Below are positions 55,387 through 64,000 of a stretch of 64,000 bases of DNA, piece after piece; positions within the stretch are counted from its first letter, which is position 1; each line of letters starts with the position of its first letter. The translations under genes and the position numbers were made by a program. Under the pieces are notes generated by a model. The model made no database searches, was not told where the DNA came from, and saw nothing but the letters and a program-made list of their open reading frames with translations. This DNA is from DATEKX01 sp963726785 (GTDB lineage Bacteria; Acidobacteriota; Blastocatellia; UBA7656): NCBI GenBank assembly GCA_963726785.1, contig CAVSDJ010000010.1, positions 558,001-622,000 of the forward strand, read 5' to 3'.

Positions 55387-56484
55387 GTGAAAATTTTTGT
55401 GACGGCAGATATTGGTGACGCGGCGCTCGACCGTCTGCGCGAGCGAGCGTTTGAGGTCGAAGTCTATCCCGGCATTGAACCGCCGCCGAAGTCGCTCATC
55501 GTTGAAAAAGTGCGAAGCGGAATTGACGCGCTCATCACGACTCTGCGCGACCAGATTGATGAAGAAGTTTTCGCCGCAGGCCGCGACACGTTGCGCGTAG
55601 TGGCGCAAGTAGCCGTCGGCGTAGACAACATAGATCGCGCGGCGGCTAATCAGTATCACATTCCGTTCACCAATACTGCTGATGTGCTGACGGAAGCGAC
55701 CGCCGAATTTGCGCTGTTTATGATGGGCGCTGTTTCGCGCAAGCTCTATAGTTCGGAAAAGCTTGTTGAAGAAAATCAGTGGGGGCCGTGGCATCCTTAT
55801 CAACCTTTTTTGAGCGATGAAGTCACAGGAAAAACAGTCGCAGTAATCGGAGCAGGACGCATCGGCAAGGCGTTCGCCAGAAAGTGCATCGGCCTTGACA
55901 TGGATGTGCTGCTCGCGAATGCCACATCGCGGGATGAAAGATTCATCGAGTTTGCCGACCGCGAAATGCAACTCAGATACGAAGCGGGATTCTCGCGCCG
56001 TCGTCGCCTCGTCAGCTACGTCGCTTTCGATGAAGCGATAGCGCGAAGCGATTATGTGAGCCTGCACGTGCCGCTCGTAATGCCGAATGAAAATAAGCAG
56101 GGCACTTATCATCTGATGAACGAAGCCGCATTCGATAAGATGAAACCGACCGCTTACCTGATAAACACATCGCGCGGGCCTGTGGTGGATGAACGCGCGC
56201 TTTATGAAGCTTTGATCGATGAGAAGATCGCTGGCGCGGCGCTCGATGTTTTTGAAAAAGAGCCGTTGCCCGGTCGTAGCCCTTTGCGTGATCCGAGGTT
56301 GAAAGACAGGCTGCGCATGTTTCATCACTTCGCTTCGGGAACGCGCGAGACGCGCCTTTCGCCCGACCCTGAAATCGGCATGGCAGGCCGCGCCGTGCAA
56401 GCTGTCATTGACGTGCTCGAAGGCCGTTATGATGGCAACCCATTGCGGATGCCTTATGTGGTGAATAAAGAAGCGTTCGATTGA
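55387..56484 (+). CDS. D-isomer-specific 2-hydroxyacid dehydrogenase
   Basis: 365 aa from GTG 55387; the frame is open further upstream but that part lies in the palindrome. VAVGVDNIDRAAANQ, NAD loop VAVIGAGRIGKAF, YLINTSRGPVVDERAL, ALDVFEKEPLPG and FHHFASGT (catalytic His). An insertion of about 25 residues follows the NAD loop (EFADREMQLRYEAGFSRRRR). It reduces a 2-ketoacid with NAD(P)H; glyoxylate/hydroxypyruvate-like substrates are likely but not proven. Confidence 0.88.
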   Translation: MKIFVTADIGDAALDRLRERAFEVEVYPGIEPPPKSLIVEKVRSGIDALITTLRDQIDEEVFAAGRDTLRVVAQVAVGVDNIDRAAANQYHIPFTNTADVLTEATAEFALFMMGAVSRKLYSSEKLVEENQWGPWHPYQPFLSDEVTGKTVAVIGAGRIGKAFARKCIGLDMDVLLANATSRDERFIEFADREMQLRYEAGFSRRRRLVSYVAFDEAIARSDYVSLHVPLVMPNENKQGTYHLMNEAAFDKMKPTAYLINTSRGPVVDERALYEALIDEKIAGAALDVFEKEPLPGRSPLRDPRLKDRLRMFHHFASGTRETRLSPDPEIGMAGRAVQAVIDVLEGRYDGNPLRMPYVVNKEAFD

Positions 56485-57297
56485 TTATCGTTGTTGCTGT
56501 CGCGGGTCGAGTTTTTCGCGAAGCCCGTCACCAATGAAATTGAATGAAAGCACTGCCAGCGCAATCATCAAGCCGGGAAAGATGAACAGGTGCGGAGCCG
56601 TGAACCAGAACTCGCGCGAGTCGTCAATCATCTTGCCCCACGACGGTATCGGCTCAGGCACGCCCAGCCCCAGAAAACTCATGCCCGCTTCGGCAAGTAT
56701 CGCGCCCGCCATTCCGAGCGACGCTTGCACTATCAACGGCTGAATCGAATTCGGCAAAATATGTCTTGCCAGAATTCGCAGGTCACTTGCTCCGAGCGCG
56801 CGGGTGGCGGTGACAAAATCGTATTCGCGCACCTTCAGAACCTGCGCTCGCATGAGTCGCGCATACCCAACCCATCCGATAACGGAAAGCGCGATGATCA
56901 GATTTTTCAAACTCGGGCCGAGAAATGCCACCATCGCTATTGCCAGCAGTATGCCGGGGAAAGAAAGAAAGACGTTGAAGAGAAAACCTGAAACTATGCG
57001 ATCAATCCATCCGCCTTTGTATCCGGCGAAAGCTCCGACCACTATGCCTACGATTGATGATATGGTGACGACGGAAAGGCCTACGAGCATCGAGACTCGC
57101 GTGCCGTAGATGATGCGCGCCGTCAAATCGCGGCCAAGTTGATCGCGGCCCATGAGGTGATGACGATCAGGAGGATCGAGTCGCGCAACAAGGTCTTGGC
57201 TCTGCACTCTATCCCATGAAGCAAGCAGGGGCGACAGCACTGCTAACAGCACCAATATGCCCGCGACTGCAAATCCGAATTTCGTTACGCTATTCAT
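56485..57297 (-). CDS. peptide ABC transporter permease, DppC type
   Basis: 270 aa. N-terminal helix, then HHLMGRDQLGRDLTARIIYG (family signature), five more helices, EAA loop with VRAQVLKVREYDFVTATRAL-GASDLRI, and LGMAGAILAEAGMSFLGLG. Partner of the DppB-type permease 19 nt upstream. Binding protein and ATPases are not in the window. Confidence 0.92.
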   Translation of the reverse strand: MNSVTKFGFAVAGILVLLAVLSPLLASWDRVQSQDLVARLDPPDRHHLMGRDQLGRDLTARIIYGTRVSMLVGLSVVTISSIVGIVVGAFAGYKGGWIDRIVSGFLFNVFLSFPGILLAIAMVAFLGPSLKNLIIALSVIGWVGYARLMRAQVLKVREYDFVTATRALGASDLRILARHILPNSIQPLIVQASLGMAGAILAEAGMSFLGLGVPEPIPSWGKMIDDSREFWFTAPHLFIFPGLMIALAVLSFNFIGDGLREKLDPRQQQR

Positions 57298-57316
57298 AGT
57301 TTGACGGGGCCGAACA

Positions 57317-58246
57317 TCAATCCACTTTTATTCGAGGGTCGAGAAAGCGATATGCAAGGTCGGTCGCGGTGTTGACCATCACGTAAGTCGCCGCGATGAC
57401 CAGAATACAACCTTGCGTCAATTTGTAATCTCGCTCGCTGATGCTGTCAACTAACAAGCTGCCCACGCCGGGCCACGAAAAAACCCGCTCGGTGATGATC
57501 GCGCCCGCGAGCAAGACGCCGAACTGAAGGCCGAGCACTGTGACGACAGGTATCAAACCGTTCTTCAAAACATGTTTATAGATCACCGTTCTTTCGGGCA
57601 AGCCTTTAGCTCGCGCCGTCCGCACGTAATCTTCGCCAAGTTCTTCGAGCACGCTCGAACGCACTATGCGCGTCAGTATTGCTGACAGCCCTGCGCCAAG
57701 CGTCACGGCGGGAAGAATGATATTTTCAATTCCGCCTGCGCCTGAAACAGGCGTGATGCCAAGTTGCACTGAAAATATCAAAACGAGCAAAGGGCCAAGC
57801 GCAAAGCTCGGAAGCGAGATGCCTAAGAGCGCGACGAGCGTTGAAGCACTATCTAACAGGCTGCCTCTGTGAGTCGCCGCAGTCACGCCGAGTGGAATCG
57901 AAACGAGTGTTGCCAAGAACAGCGAAGCGAAGGCGAGCTTGATCGTCGCAGGATAGCGCGACGTTATGCGACCGAGCACGGGTTGATGTGTAACGGGATT
58001 CGTGCCCCAATCTCCGCGCAAAAGTCCTTGCCAGTAGTCTCCGTATTGCGTGAGCAGCGGCTTGTCCAGACCTAGTTCAGTGCGAGCAGCCTGGTATTGT
58101 TCCTCAGTAGCATTCTCGCCGACAAGCGTCTGCGCAGGGTCGCCGGGAACTATATGAATGAGCAGAAAGACGAGCGTGACGACTGCCCACAGTACCGGAA
58201 TGATTATCAGCAGCCGTCGCACGACAGCGAAGGCGAATCCTCGCAT
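57317..58246 (-). CDS. peptide ABC transporter permease, DppB type
   Basis: 309 aa. VVTLVFLLIHIVPGDPAQTL and LGLDKPLLTQYGDYWQGLLR are the DppB signatures; EAA loop EDYVRTARAKGLPERTVIYK; LLAGAIITERVFSWPGVGSL. Six membrane segments. With the DppC partner it forms the pore of an oligopeptide/nickel-type importer. Confidence 0.93.
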   Translation of the reverse strand: MRGFAFAVVRRLLIIIPVLWAVVTLVFLLIHIVPGDPAQTLVGENATEEQYQAARTELGLDKPLLTQYGDYWQGLLRGDWGTNPVTHQPVLGRITSRYPATIKLAFASLFLATLVSIPLGVTAATHRGSLLDSASTLVALLGISLPSFALGPLLVLIFSVQLGITPVSGAGGIENIILPAVTLGAGLSAILTRIVRSSVLEELGEDYVRTARAKGLPERTVIYKHVLKNGLIPVVTVLGLQFGVLLAGAIITERVFSWPGVGSLLVDSISERDYKLTQGCILVIAATYVMVNTATDLAYRFLDPRIKVD

Positions 58247-58320
58247 AGTGCGTCAATCATAACAAAGCCGCATCACACTAGCCAACAAGAGCGGCGCGAA
58301 TATAGATTATTCAATAGCAC

Positions 58321-58349
58321 TTGCAATCCCGTCGTCGTTTGAATAATAT
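58321..58349 (+). promoter_or_regulatory. promoter candidate for the tRNA-tuf operon
   Basis: TTGCAA, 17-nt spacer, TAATAT, about 40 nt before the first tRNA. It is the only good sigma-70-like match in the gap after the divergent permease gene, and a strong promoter is expected here. Confidence 0.5.
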
Positions 58350-58388
58350 TGTCCCTTTGCGGTATCGGGGAATTTCTTTCCTATGTGA

Positions 58389-58464
<76 letters not shown>

Positions 58465-58522
58465 CAGATATTTGAAATGCGACGAGGCTTGGTCTCTTGC
58501 ATCAAGTCTTTAGTTGCACAGT

Positions 58523-58610
58523 GCTGGGGTGGTCGAGGGGTTAATGGCACCGGGCTGTAAACCCGGCGTGCTTAAGGACTACGTAGGTTCGAATCCTACC
58601 CCCAGCACCA
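58523..58610 (+). tRNA. tRNA-Tyr (anticodon GUA)
   Basis: 88 nt with a long variable arm, class II, encoded CCA. Acceptor GCTGGGG/CCCCAGC, anticodon GTA in CGGGCTGTAAACCCG. Confidence 0.96.
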
Positions 58611-58619
58611 GGATTTAAA

Positions 58620-58685
58620 GATGAAGGCGGAAGGATGAGGGATGAACAGGAATTTTATTCATCTCTCATCCTTCATCCTTCATCC
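58620..58685. repeat. GATGAA-type palindrome between tRNA-Tyr and tRNA-Gly
   Basis: AAGGATGAGGGATGAA pairs with TTCATCTCTCATCCTT (one mismatch); outer GGATGAAGG-type repeats extend it. It lies inside the tRNA transcript and would form a hairpin between two tRNA genes, so it may influence processing. Same family as 35891 and 48352. Confidence 0.65.
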
Positions 58686-58692
58686 TTTGAGG

Positions 58693-58767
58693 GCGGGAGT
58701 AACTCAATGGTAGAGTACTAGCCTTCCAAGCTAGCTGTTGCGGGTTCGAGCCCCGTCTCCCGCTCCA
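58693..58767 (+). tRNA. tRNA-Gly (anticodon UCC)
   Basis: 75 nt with encoded CCA. Acceptor GCGGGAG/CTCCCGC, anticodon TCC in CTAGCCTTCCAAGCTAG, T-arm GCGGGTTCGAGCCCCGT. Confidence 0.96.
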
Positions 58768-58777
58768 AGTTTGACAG

Positions 58778-58852
<75 letters not shown>

Positions 58853-58919
58853 TAATGGCATTAACAAATAATGGAGTAGTTAGATTCATTTGTAGCCGCA
58901 GGCTGAATATAGGAGAGAT

Positions 58920-60110
<1,191 letters not shown>

Positions 60111-60212
60111 GGGTTGAGGGACAGGGTGAAACTGGCTCCCACAGCCGCTTTCAAGGTAGGATGCGGCCTGCTGATTTTGCTGGTATACTTTAAGGTTCGC
60201 AGTTGAGGAATT

Positions 60213-60365
60213 ATGCCAAGAGATAACATCACGCTTCAGTGCACAGAATGCAAGCATCGTAATTACGTCACGACAAAGAACAAAAAGAAGACGCCGGATC
60301 GTCTTGAGTTCAAAAAGTTCTGCAATAATTGCAGAGTGCACAGGGCGCACAAAGAAGCTAAATAA
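60213..60365 (+). CDS. rpmG: ribosomal protein L33
   Basis: 50 aa. MPRDNITLQCTECKHRNYVT, then KKTPDRLEFKKFCNNCRVHR: the zinc-binding (CxxC/CxxC) form of L33. ATG preceded by TTGAGGAATT. Lies in the standard tuf, rpmG, tRNA-Trp, secE order. Confidence 0.95.
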   Translation: MPRDNITLQCTECKHRNYVTTKNKKKTPDRLEFKKFCNNCRVHRAHKEAK

Positions 60366-60418
60366 CAGAAGGCAGCAGGCAGTCGAAATACTGCTTACCG
60401 CCTACTGCTTTCTGGTTT

Positions 60419-60491
60419 AGGGGTATAGTGTTAGCGGCTAGCACGGCGGTCTCCAAAACCGTAAGGCCGGGTTCGAATCCTGGTACCCCTG
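60419..60491 (+). tRNA. tRNA-Trp (anticodon CCA)
   Basis: 73 nt. Acceptor AGGGGTA/TACCCCT, discriminator G, anticodon CCA in CGGTCTCCAAAACCG, T-arm CCGGGTTCGAATCCTGG. CCA is not encoded here (TCC follows), unlike the four upstream tRNAs. Confidence 0.95.
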
Positions 60492-60541
60492 TCCGTTAGT
60501 TCGAGCGAAGACAGGGCGCTTCGCATATTCGAGGTAAGGTA

Positions 60542-60853
60542 ATGAGTCGAGTAACAGATTATCCAGAAGACGATGATAAGCCACTGAGTGAAGAGCCTGA
60601 ACGTCGCGCAGGCGGCGATGAAGGCGGAGAGCGCCCATCGAAAATGCCGAAGCTATCATTCGTCGGGCGCATCGGTGAGTTCTATCAAAACGTCAAGCTC
60701 GAAATGCGCAAGACCACCTGGCCTACGCGCACGGAAGTATGGAGCACGACAGTCGTCGTGTTGATAGCCGTGTTCTTTTTCGGCTTTTATCTTTGGGGCG
60801 TGGATCGCCTCATCACGCTCGGATTTGAAGCCCTTGAACAGGCTATCAAGTAG
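60542..60853 (+). CDS. secE: preprotein translocase subunit SecE
   Basis: 103 aa. Charged N-terminal extension of about 35 residues, then RIGEFYQNVKLEMRKTTWPT (SecE signature with the W-P) and one membrane helix (VWSTTVVVLIAVFFFGFYLW). Part of the SecYEG channel. Confidence 0.95.
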   Translation: MSRVTDYPEDDDKPLSEEPERRAGGDEGGERPSKMPKLSFVGRIGEFYQNVKLEMRKTTWPTRTEVWSTTVVVLIAVFFFGFYLWGVDRLITLGFEALEQAIK

Positions 60854-60864
60854 GCGCAATTATT

Positions 60865-61428
60865 ATGGCCAGAAACTGGTACATCATTCACACATATTCG
60901 GGCTACGAGAAGAAGGTTCGCGAATCGCTGATTTCGCGCATTCAAGCTTATGATATGTCCGATCAGATCACGCAGGTGCTCGTGCCTACGGAAACCGTAG
61001 TCGAGATGCGCGGGTCAAAGCGCGTTGAGACTTCGCGAATGTTCTTTCCCGGCTATGTTCTGGTCGAGATAGAGACGGACGAGAAGGGCGACGTAAGCGA
61101 GAAGGTCTGGCACATAATCAAATCAACGCCGAAGGTGACGGGCTTCGTAGGCGGGCAAAAGCCTACGCCGCTGACGCCGGAAGAGGTTGACCAGATCGTC
61201 CACCATGTCACCGAAGCGGCTGAAAAACCGAAGCCCAAGCACACCTTCACGCACAACGAACACGTCAGAATACTTTCGGGGCCGTTCAGCGGATTCACGG
61301 GTCAGGTCGAAGAGATCAACCCGGATAAAGGCGTGCTCAAAGTTATGGTAACCATCTTCGGGCGCTCGACGCCTGTTGAGTTAAATTTTTTGGACGTCGA
61401 GAAATTGACGTTCTCGGAAGAAGAATAG
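60865..61428 (+). CDS. nusG: transcription termination/antitermination protein NusG
   Basis: 187 aa. NGN domain (WYIIHTYSGYEKKVRESLIS, FFPGYVLVEIE, VTGFVGG) and KOW domain (VRILSGPFSGFTGQVEEINP). Directly after secE (11-nt gap), the usual pair. Binds RNA polymerase and couples it to Rho or the ribosome. Confidence 0.96.
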   Translation: MARNWYIIHTYSGYEKKVRESLISRIQAYDMSDQITQVLVPTETVVEMRGSKRVETSRMFFPGYVLVEIETDEKGDVSEKVWHIIKSTPKVTGFVGGQKPTPLTPEEVDQIVHHVTEAAEKPKPKHTFTHNEHVRILSGPFSGFTGQVEEINPDKGVLKVMVTIFGRSTPVELNFLDVEKLTFSEEE

Positions 61429-61505
61429 ATTTCAAATCTCAACTTTGAGATTTTAGAAAGGGGAGAGTTTCAGTCTAAACAGGCTGGCTCGCAAGTGACC
61501 CAAAT

Positions 61506-61931
61506 ATGGCAAAGAAAATAACTGCGTATATAAAGCTTCAAGTCCCGGCGGGAAAAGCTAATCCCGCGCCTCCCATTGGCCCGGCGCTCGGTCAACACGG
61601 CGTAAACATAATGGAGTTCTGCAAGGCGTTCAACGCCAAAACAGCTAACATAGTCGATATGACTATTCCCGTAGTCATCACCGTCTATGCCGATCGCTCC
61701 TTTACGTTCATAACCAAGACGCCGCCCGCAGCCGATCTTTTGAAGAAGGCCGCAGGCATTGATAAAGGCTCGGCCCGTCCAAACCGCGACAAGATAGGCC
61801 GCATCTCGCGCAAGCAGATTGAAGAGATCGCGCGCACAAAGCTGCCCGACCTGAACACTACTTCGGTCGAGTCTGCGATGCGAACGATTGAGGGAACAGC
61901 CCGCAACATGGGGCTTGAAGTTACAGATTAG
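61506..61931 (+). CDS. rplK: ribosomal protein L11
   Basis: 141 aa. ITAYIKLQVPAGKANPAPPI, GPALGQHGVNIMEFCKAFNA, and C-terminal RNA-binding domain (GRISRKQIEEIARTKLPDLN). Normal length. Forms the GTPase-associated center with 23S rRNA. Confidence 0.97.
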   Translation: MAKKITAYIKLQVPAGKANPAPPIGPALGQHGVNIMEFCKAFNAKTANIVDMTIPVVITVYADRSFTFITKTPPAADLLKKAAGIDKGSARPNRDKIGRISRKQIEEIARTKLPDLNTTSVESAMRTIEGTARNMGLEVTD

Positions 61932-62075
61932 TCGTCCGACCGGATGGCGGGTTCCCGTTTCAATTCGCTTGTTCGAGGCTGCTTGGATGAAAGACGCAGG
62001 ATAGGCTCCTGCGGCCAGTTTCAAAGCACAGCAACGCGAAGCGCGAAGCCGCCCGCACATTCGATTAATGAGGGA

Positions 62076-62101
62076 GTGGCAGGGCTGTCAAAGCCAGCCA
62101 C
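62076..62101 (+). promoter_or_regulatory. possible L1-binding hairpin before rplA
   Basis: GTGGC-AG-GGCT-GTCAA-AGCC-A-GCCAC: two stems separated by an asymmetric internal loop, the general form of L1 autoregulatory sites. It sits 23 nt upstream of rplA. L1 sites are more often before rplK, so this is tentative. Confidence 0.35.
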
Positions 62102-62124
62102 GTTAATTACCTGGGAGAAAAAAT

Positions 62125-62808
62125 ATGGCAGGGAAGAAATACAAAGCGGCGGCGGAACAGGTTGAACGCGACCGGCTCTATACGGTTAGCGAGGCTGTCG
62201 AGCTTGCCAAGAAGATCGCTTATGCGAAATTCGACGAGACGGTCGAACTTGGCATGACTTTGGGAGTCGATCCGCGCAAAGCCGACCAGATGGTGCGCGG
62301 CACAGTCGTGCTTCCGCATGGTTTGGGCAAATCGAAAAAGGTCGTCGTCATCGCATCGCCCGACAAAGCGCAGGAAGCGCAGGAGGCGGGAGCCGATGAG
62401 GTTGGCGGCGAAGACATAGTCAATCGCATCAAAGGCGGCTGGCTGGATTTTGATGCGCTCATCGCTACGCCCGACATGATGCGGTCGGTCGGTCAGCTTG
62501 GCAAAATATTAGGCCCGCGCGGGCTGATGCCTAATCCTAAGACCGGCACGGTCACGGCTGATGTCGGTCGCGCCGTGCGCGAGACTAAAGCCGGTAAAGT
62601 CGAGTTTCGCGTTGACAAGACCGGAGTGATACACGCGCCTGTGGGCAAGGTGAGCTTCGATTCAGAAAGGCTTAGTGAAAATGCGAAATCGCTCATTGAT
62701 GCGGTGATGCGCGCAAAGCCTTCGGCGGCAAAAGGCAAATATGTAAAGAATGCTACGATCTCGTCAACAATGGGACCTGGCATCAAGCTGAATACCGGCG
62801 AATTTTAG
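62125..62808 (+). CDS. rplA: ribosomal protein L1
   Basis: 227 aa. VELAKKIAYAKFDETVELGM, LPHGLGKSKKVVVIASPDKA, IATPDMMRSVGQLGKILGPR-GLMPNPKTGT (signature), C-terminal SSTMGPGIKLNT. Normal length. Builds the L1 stalk. Confidence 0.97.
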   Translation: MAGKKYKAAAEQVERDRLYTVSEAVELAKKIAYAKFDETVELGMTLGVDPRKADQMVRGTVVLPHGLGKSKKVVVIASPDKAQEAQEAGADEVGGEDIVNRIKGGWLDFDALIATPDMMRSVGQLGKILGPRGLMPNPKTGTVTADVGRAVRETKAGKVEFRVDKTGVIHAPVGKVSFDSERLSENAKSLIDAVMRAKPSAAKGKYVKNATISSTMGPGIKLNTGEF

Positions 62809-62894
62809 ATTTTGGATTTCAGATTTTGGGTTTTGGATTGAAGGGCCAACGAGTGTCATATCAATCCAAAATCGGCAATCCAAAATCCAAAATC
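62808..62894. repeat. ATTTTGGATT-type palindrome in the rplA-rplJ gap
   Basis: TTTTGGATTTCAGATTTTGG... on the left pairs with ...AATCCAAAATCCAAAATC on the right (arms about 34 nt, a few mismatches, loop about 18 nt). It fills the gap where the L10 leader regulatory structure normally lies. A second copy follows rplJ (63436-63522). Confidence 0.7.
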
Positions 62895-62910
62895 GACTGG
62901 GGGTTGAATC

Positions 62911-63435
62911 GTGAAGACAAGAGCACAAAAAGATCAGGATATTGAAGTTCTCCGCAAGGAATTCCAGGAGTCGCCTAATGCGTTGCTGGTTGGATTTCAG
63001 GGCATCAAGGTAGGCGACGATGAGAGACTGCGCCGCGAATTGCGCCAGGCCAATCTGACTTATCGCGTTGTGAAGAACACGCTCGCCATCCGCGCTGCCG
63101 AAGGCACGCCGATGGAGCCGATCAAGGACAAGTTTACAGGGGCGACGGCCATAGCGCTTTCGCCCGACGACCCTGTCACGCTCGCCAAGGTTCTTTCAAA
63201 GTGGGCGAAAGAGAGTCCCGTGTTCTCTTTCAAGGCCGGTGTGGTTGAAGGGCGTGTCATCGAAGTCAAAGACATCGAGGCGCTCTCGAACCTGCCTTCG
63301 AAGGAAGAGTTGATCTCGAAGGTCATGTTCTTGATCAACAGCAGCGCGCAGCGATTGGCAGTCGTGACTGGCGGTGTGGCGCGCAATCTTGCGGTCGTGA
63401 TAGATCAAGTTCGCGCTCAAAAAGAGAGCGCATAG
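62911..63435 (+). CDS. rplJ: ribosomal protein L10
   Basis: 174 aa with GTG start at 62911. ALLVGFQGIKVGDDERLRRE, YRVVKNTLAIRAAEGTPMEP, FTGATAIALSPDDPVTLAKV. Anchors the L7/L12 stalk. Flanked on both sides by related palindromes. Confidence 0.96.
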   Translation: MKTRAQKDQDIEVLRKEFQESPNALLVGFQGIKVGDDERLRRELRQANLTYRVVKNTLAIRAAEGTPMEPIKDKFTGATAIALSPDDPVTLAKVLSKWAKESPVFSFKAGVVEGRVIEVKDIEALSNLPSKEELISKVMFLINSSAQRLAVVTGGVARNLAVVIDQVRAQKESA

Positions 63436-63522
63436 GATTTTGGATTTATGATTTTAGATTTTGGATTGCCGAGTTGATGAAGACATCCGCATCGCTAATC
63501 CAAAATCTAAAATCCAAAATCA
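63436..63522. repeat. ATTTTGGATT-type palindrome after rplJ
   Basis: ATTTTAGATTTTGGATT is exactly complementary to AATCCAAAATCTAAAAT on the right arm; outer parts pair with additional repeats. Located in the rplJ-rplL gap, 244 nt in all, much longer than usual. The remainder of the gap is GC-rich and non-coding. Confidence 0.7.
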
Positions 63523-63679
63523 GATGCGGGTTTGTGGAAGCCCGCGCCTGATTTGTCGCAATCATCAATCGCCGCTTTGCAAGAGTGTCAGTGGAGCGGC
63601 GCAGCGGGCGCGCGAGTCGGGGATGCACCGGCAACGCAGCCGACCTTAGACAAAAGTTTTCAGGAGGACACGAATAGTT

Positions 63680-64000
63680 ATGTCAACAGATAAGCTTCAG
63701 GGAATAGTAGATCAGATAAAAGACCTCTCGCTGCTGGAAGCATCGCAGTTGGTCAAGTTGATGGAAGACACGTTCGGCGTGTCGGCTGCTGCGGCTGCCG
63801 TTGCTGCTGCTCCGGCTGCCGGTGCCGCTGCTGCTGCGCCAGTCGAAGAGAAAGACGAATTCGACGTAATCCTTACGGGCATGGCCGACCCTGGCAAGAA
63901 GATTGGCATCATCAAAGTCGTGCGCGAAATCACAGCGCTCGGCTTGAAGGAAGCCAAAGACCTGGTTGAAGGCGCGCCCAAGGCGGTCAAAGAAGCCGCT
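63680..64000 (+). CDS. rplL: ribosomal protein L7/L12 (partial, runs off the window)
   Basis: 107 residues visible, ATG 63680 with CAGGAGGA upstream. N-terminal dimerisation region (LQGIVDQIKDLSLLEASQLV), Ala-rich hinge, then C-terminal domain (KKIGIIKVVREITALGLKEA, KDLVEGAPKAVKEA). Only about 20 residues are missing. Stalk protein that recruits translation GTPases. Confidence 0.97.
   Translation, partial: MSTDKLQGIVDQIKDLSLLEASQLVKLMEDTFGVSAAAAAVAAAPAAGAAAAAPVEEKDEFDVILTGMADPGKKIGIIKVVREITALGLKEAKDLVEGAPKAVKEAA

Noticed and set aside
55363..56400. 345-codon minus-strand frame over the dehydrogenase
   Set aside because: Antisense shadow; the plus frame has the complete hydroxyacid dehydrogenase signature.

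Overview
The window most likely comes from an Acidobacteriota genome, plausibly Blastocatellia. The basis is the combination of an 806-aa ADOP-type MacB/FtsX permease, a 1048-aa Oar-like TonB receptor with an N-terminal carboxypeptidase-regulatory domain, an ECF sigma factor paired with a protein-kinase/AAA fusion, and many c-type and TPR proteins. This is an inference from gene style; no rRNA is present.

Layout. (1) Positions 1-311 hold the end of an unidentified gene. (2) Positions 312-31141 look like one integrated genomic island of about 30.8 kb. It is bounded by a 45-nt direct repeat (43/45 identical) of the 3' part of tRNA-Lys(UUU). The intact tRNA lies at 31100-31172, with an integrase remnant next to it. 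(3) Positions 31172-58250 hold ordinary chromosome genes: PfkB kinase, OmpA lipoprotein, uvrC, kinase/sigma pair, cytochrome c, purN, class III RNR, TonB receptor, GntR regulator, sedoheptulose-7-P isomerase, hydroxyacid dehydrogenase and a peptide ABC permease pair. (4) Positions 58320-64000 are the translation locus: tRNA-Thr, -Tyr, -Gly, -Thr, tuf, rpmG, tRNA-Trp, secE, nusG, rplK, rplA, rplJ, rplL (cut by the window end).

The notable part is positions 3743-21916 of the island, which read as an unusual RiPP (ribosomally made, modified peptide) gene cluster. Three tandem 60-63 aa precursors share a leader and a three-cysteine core with exactly one arginine. They are followed by an 819-aa fusion of a PqqD-like region, an M50 membrane metalloprotease and a radical SAM enzyme. 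Next comes a UPF0489/peptide-arginase-like protein with TPRs, which could turn the core Arg into ornithine. They are preceded by a B12-binding radical SAM protein, a small PqqD-like protein, a radical SAM/SPASM protein and its paralogue that has lost the SAM-cluster cysteines. An M23 peptidase, a P-loop ATPase with TPRs, a secreted SurA/DsbA-like fusion and a GAF/degenerate AAA/AraC regulator complete the set. A plausible product is a thioether-crosslinked, possibly methylated, ornithine-containing peptide, but this is inference.

The island's other half (23.9-31.0 kb) carries mobile-element genes: an excisionase-like HTH, a DUF3631-type primase/helicase, small Zn-ribbon proteins, and a truncated ISKra4-type transposase fused to a truncated tyrosine integrase, so the island is probably fixed.

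Three genes (tuf, the primase, and a cupin-like gene) contain six single-base shifts in all, every one an apparent insertion. This suggests assembly error as much as biology. Several families of long intergenic palindromes occur only outside the island.
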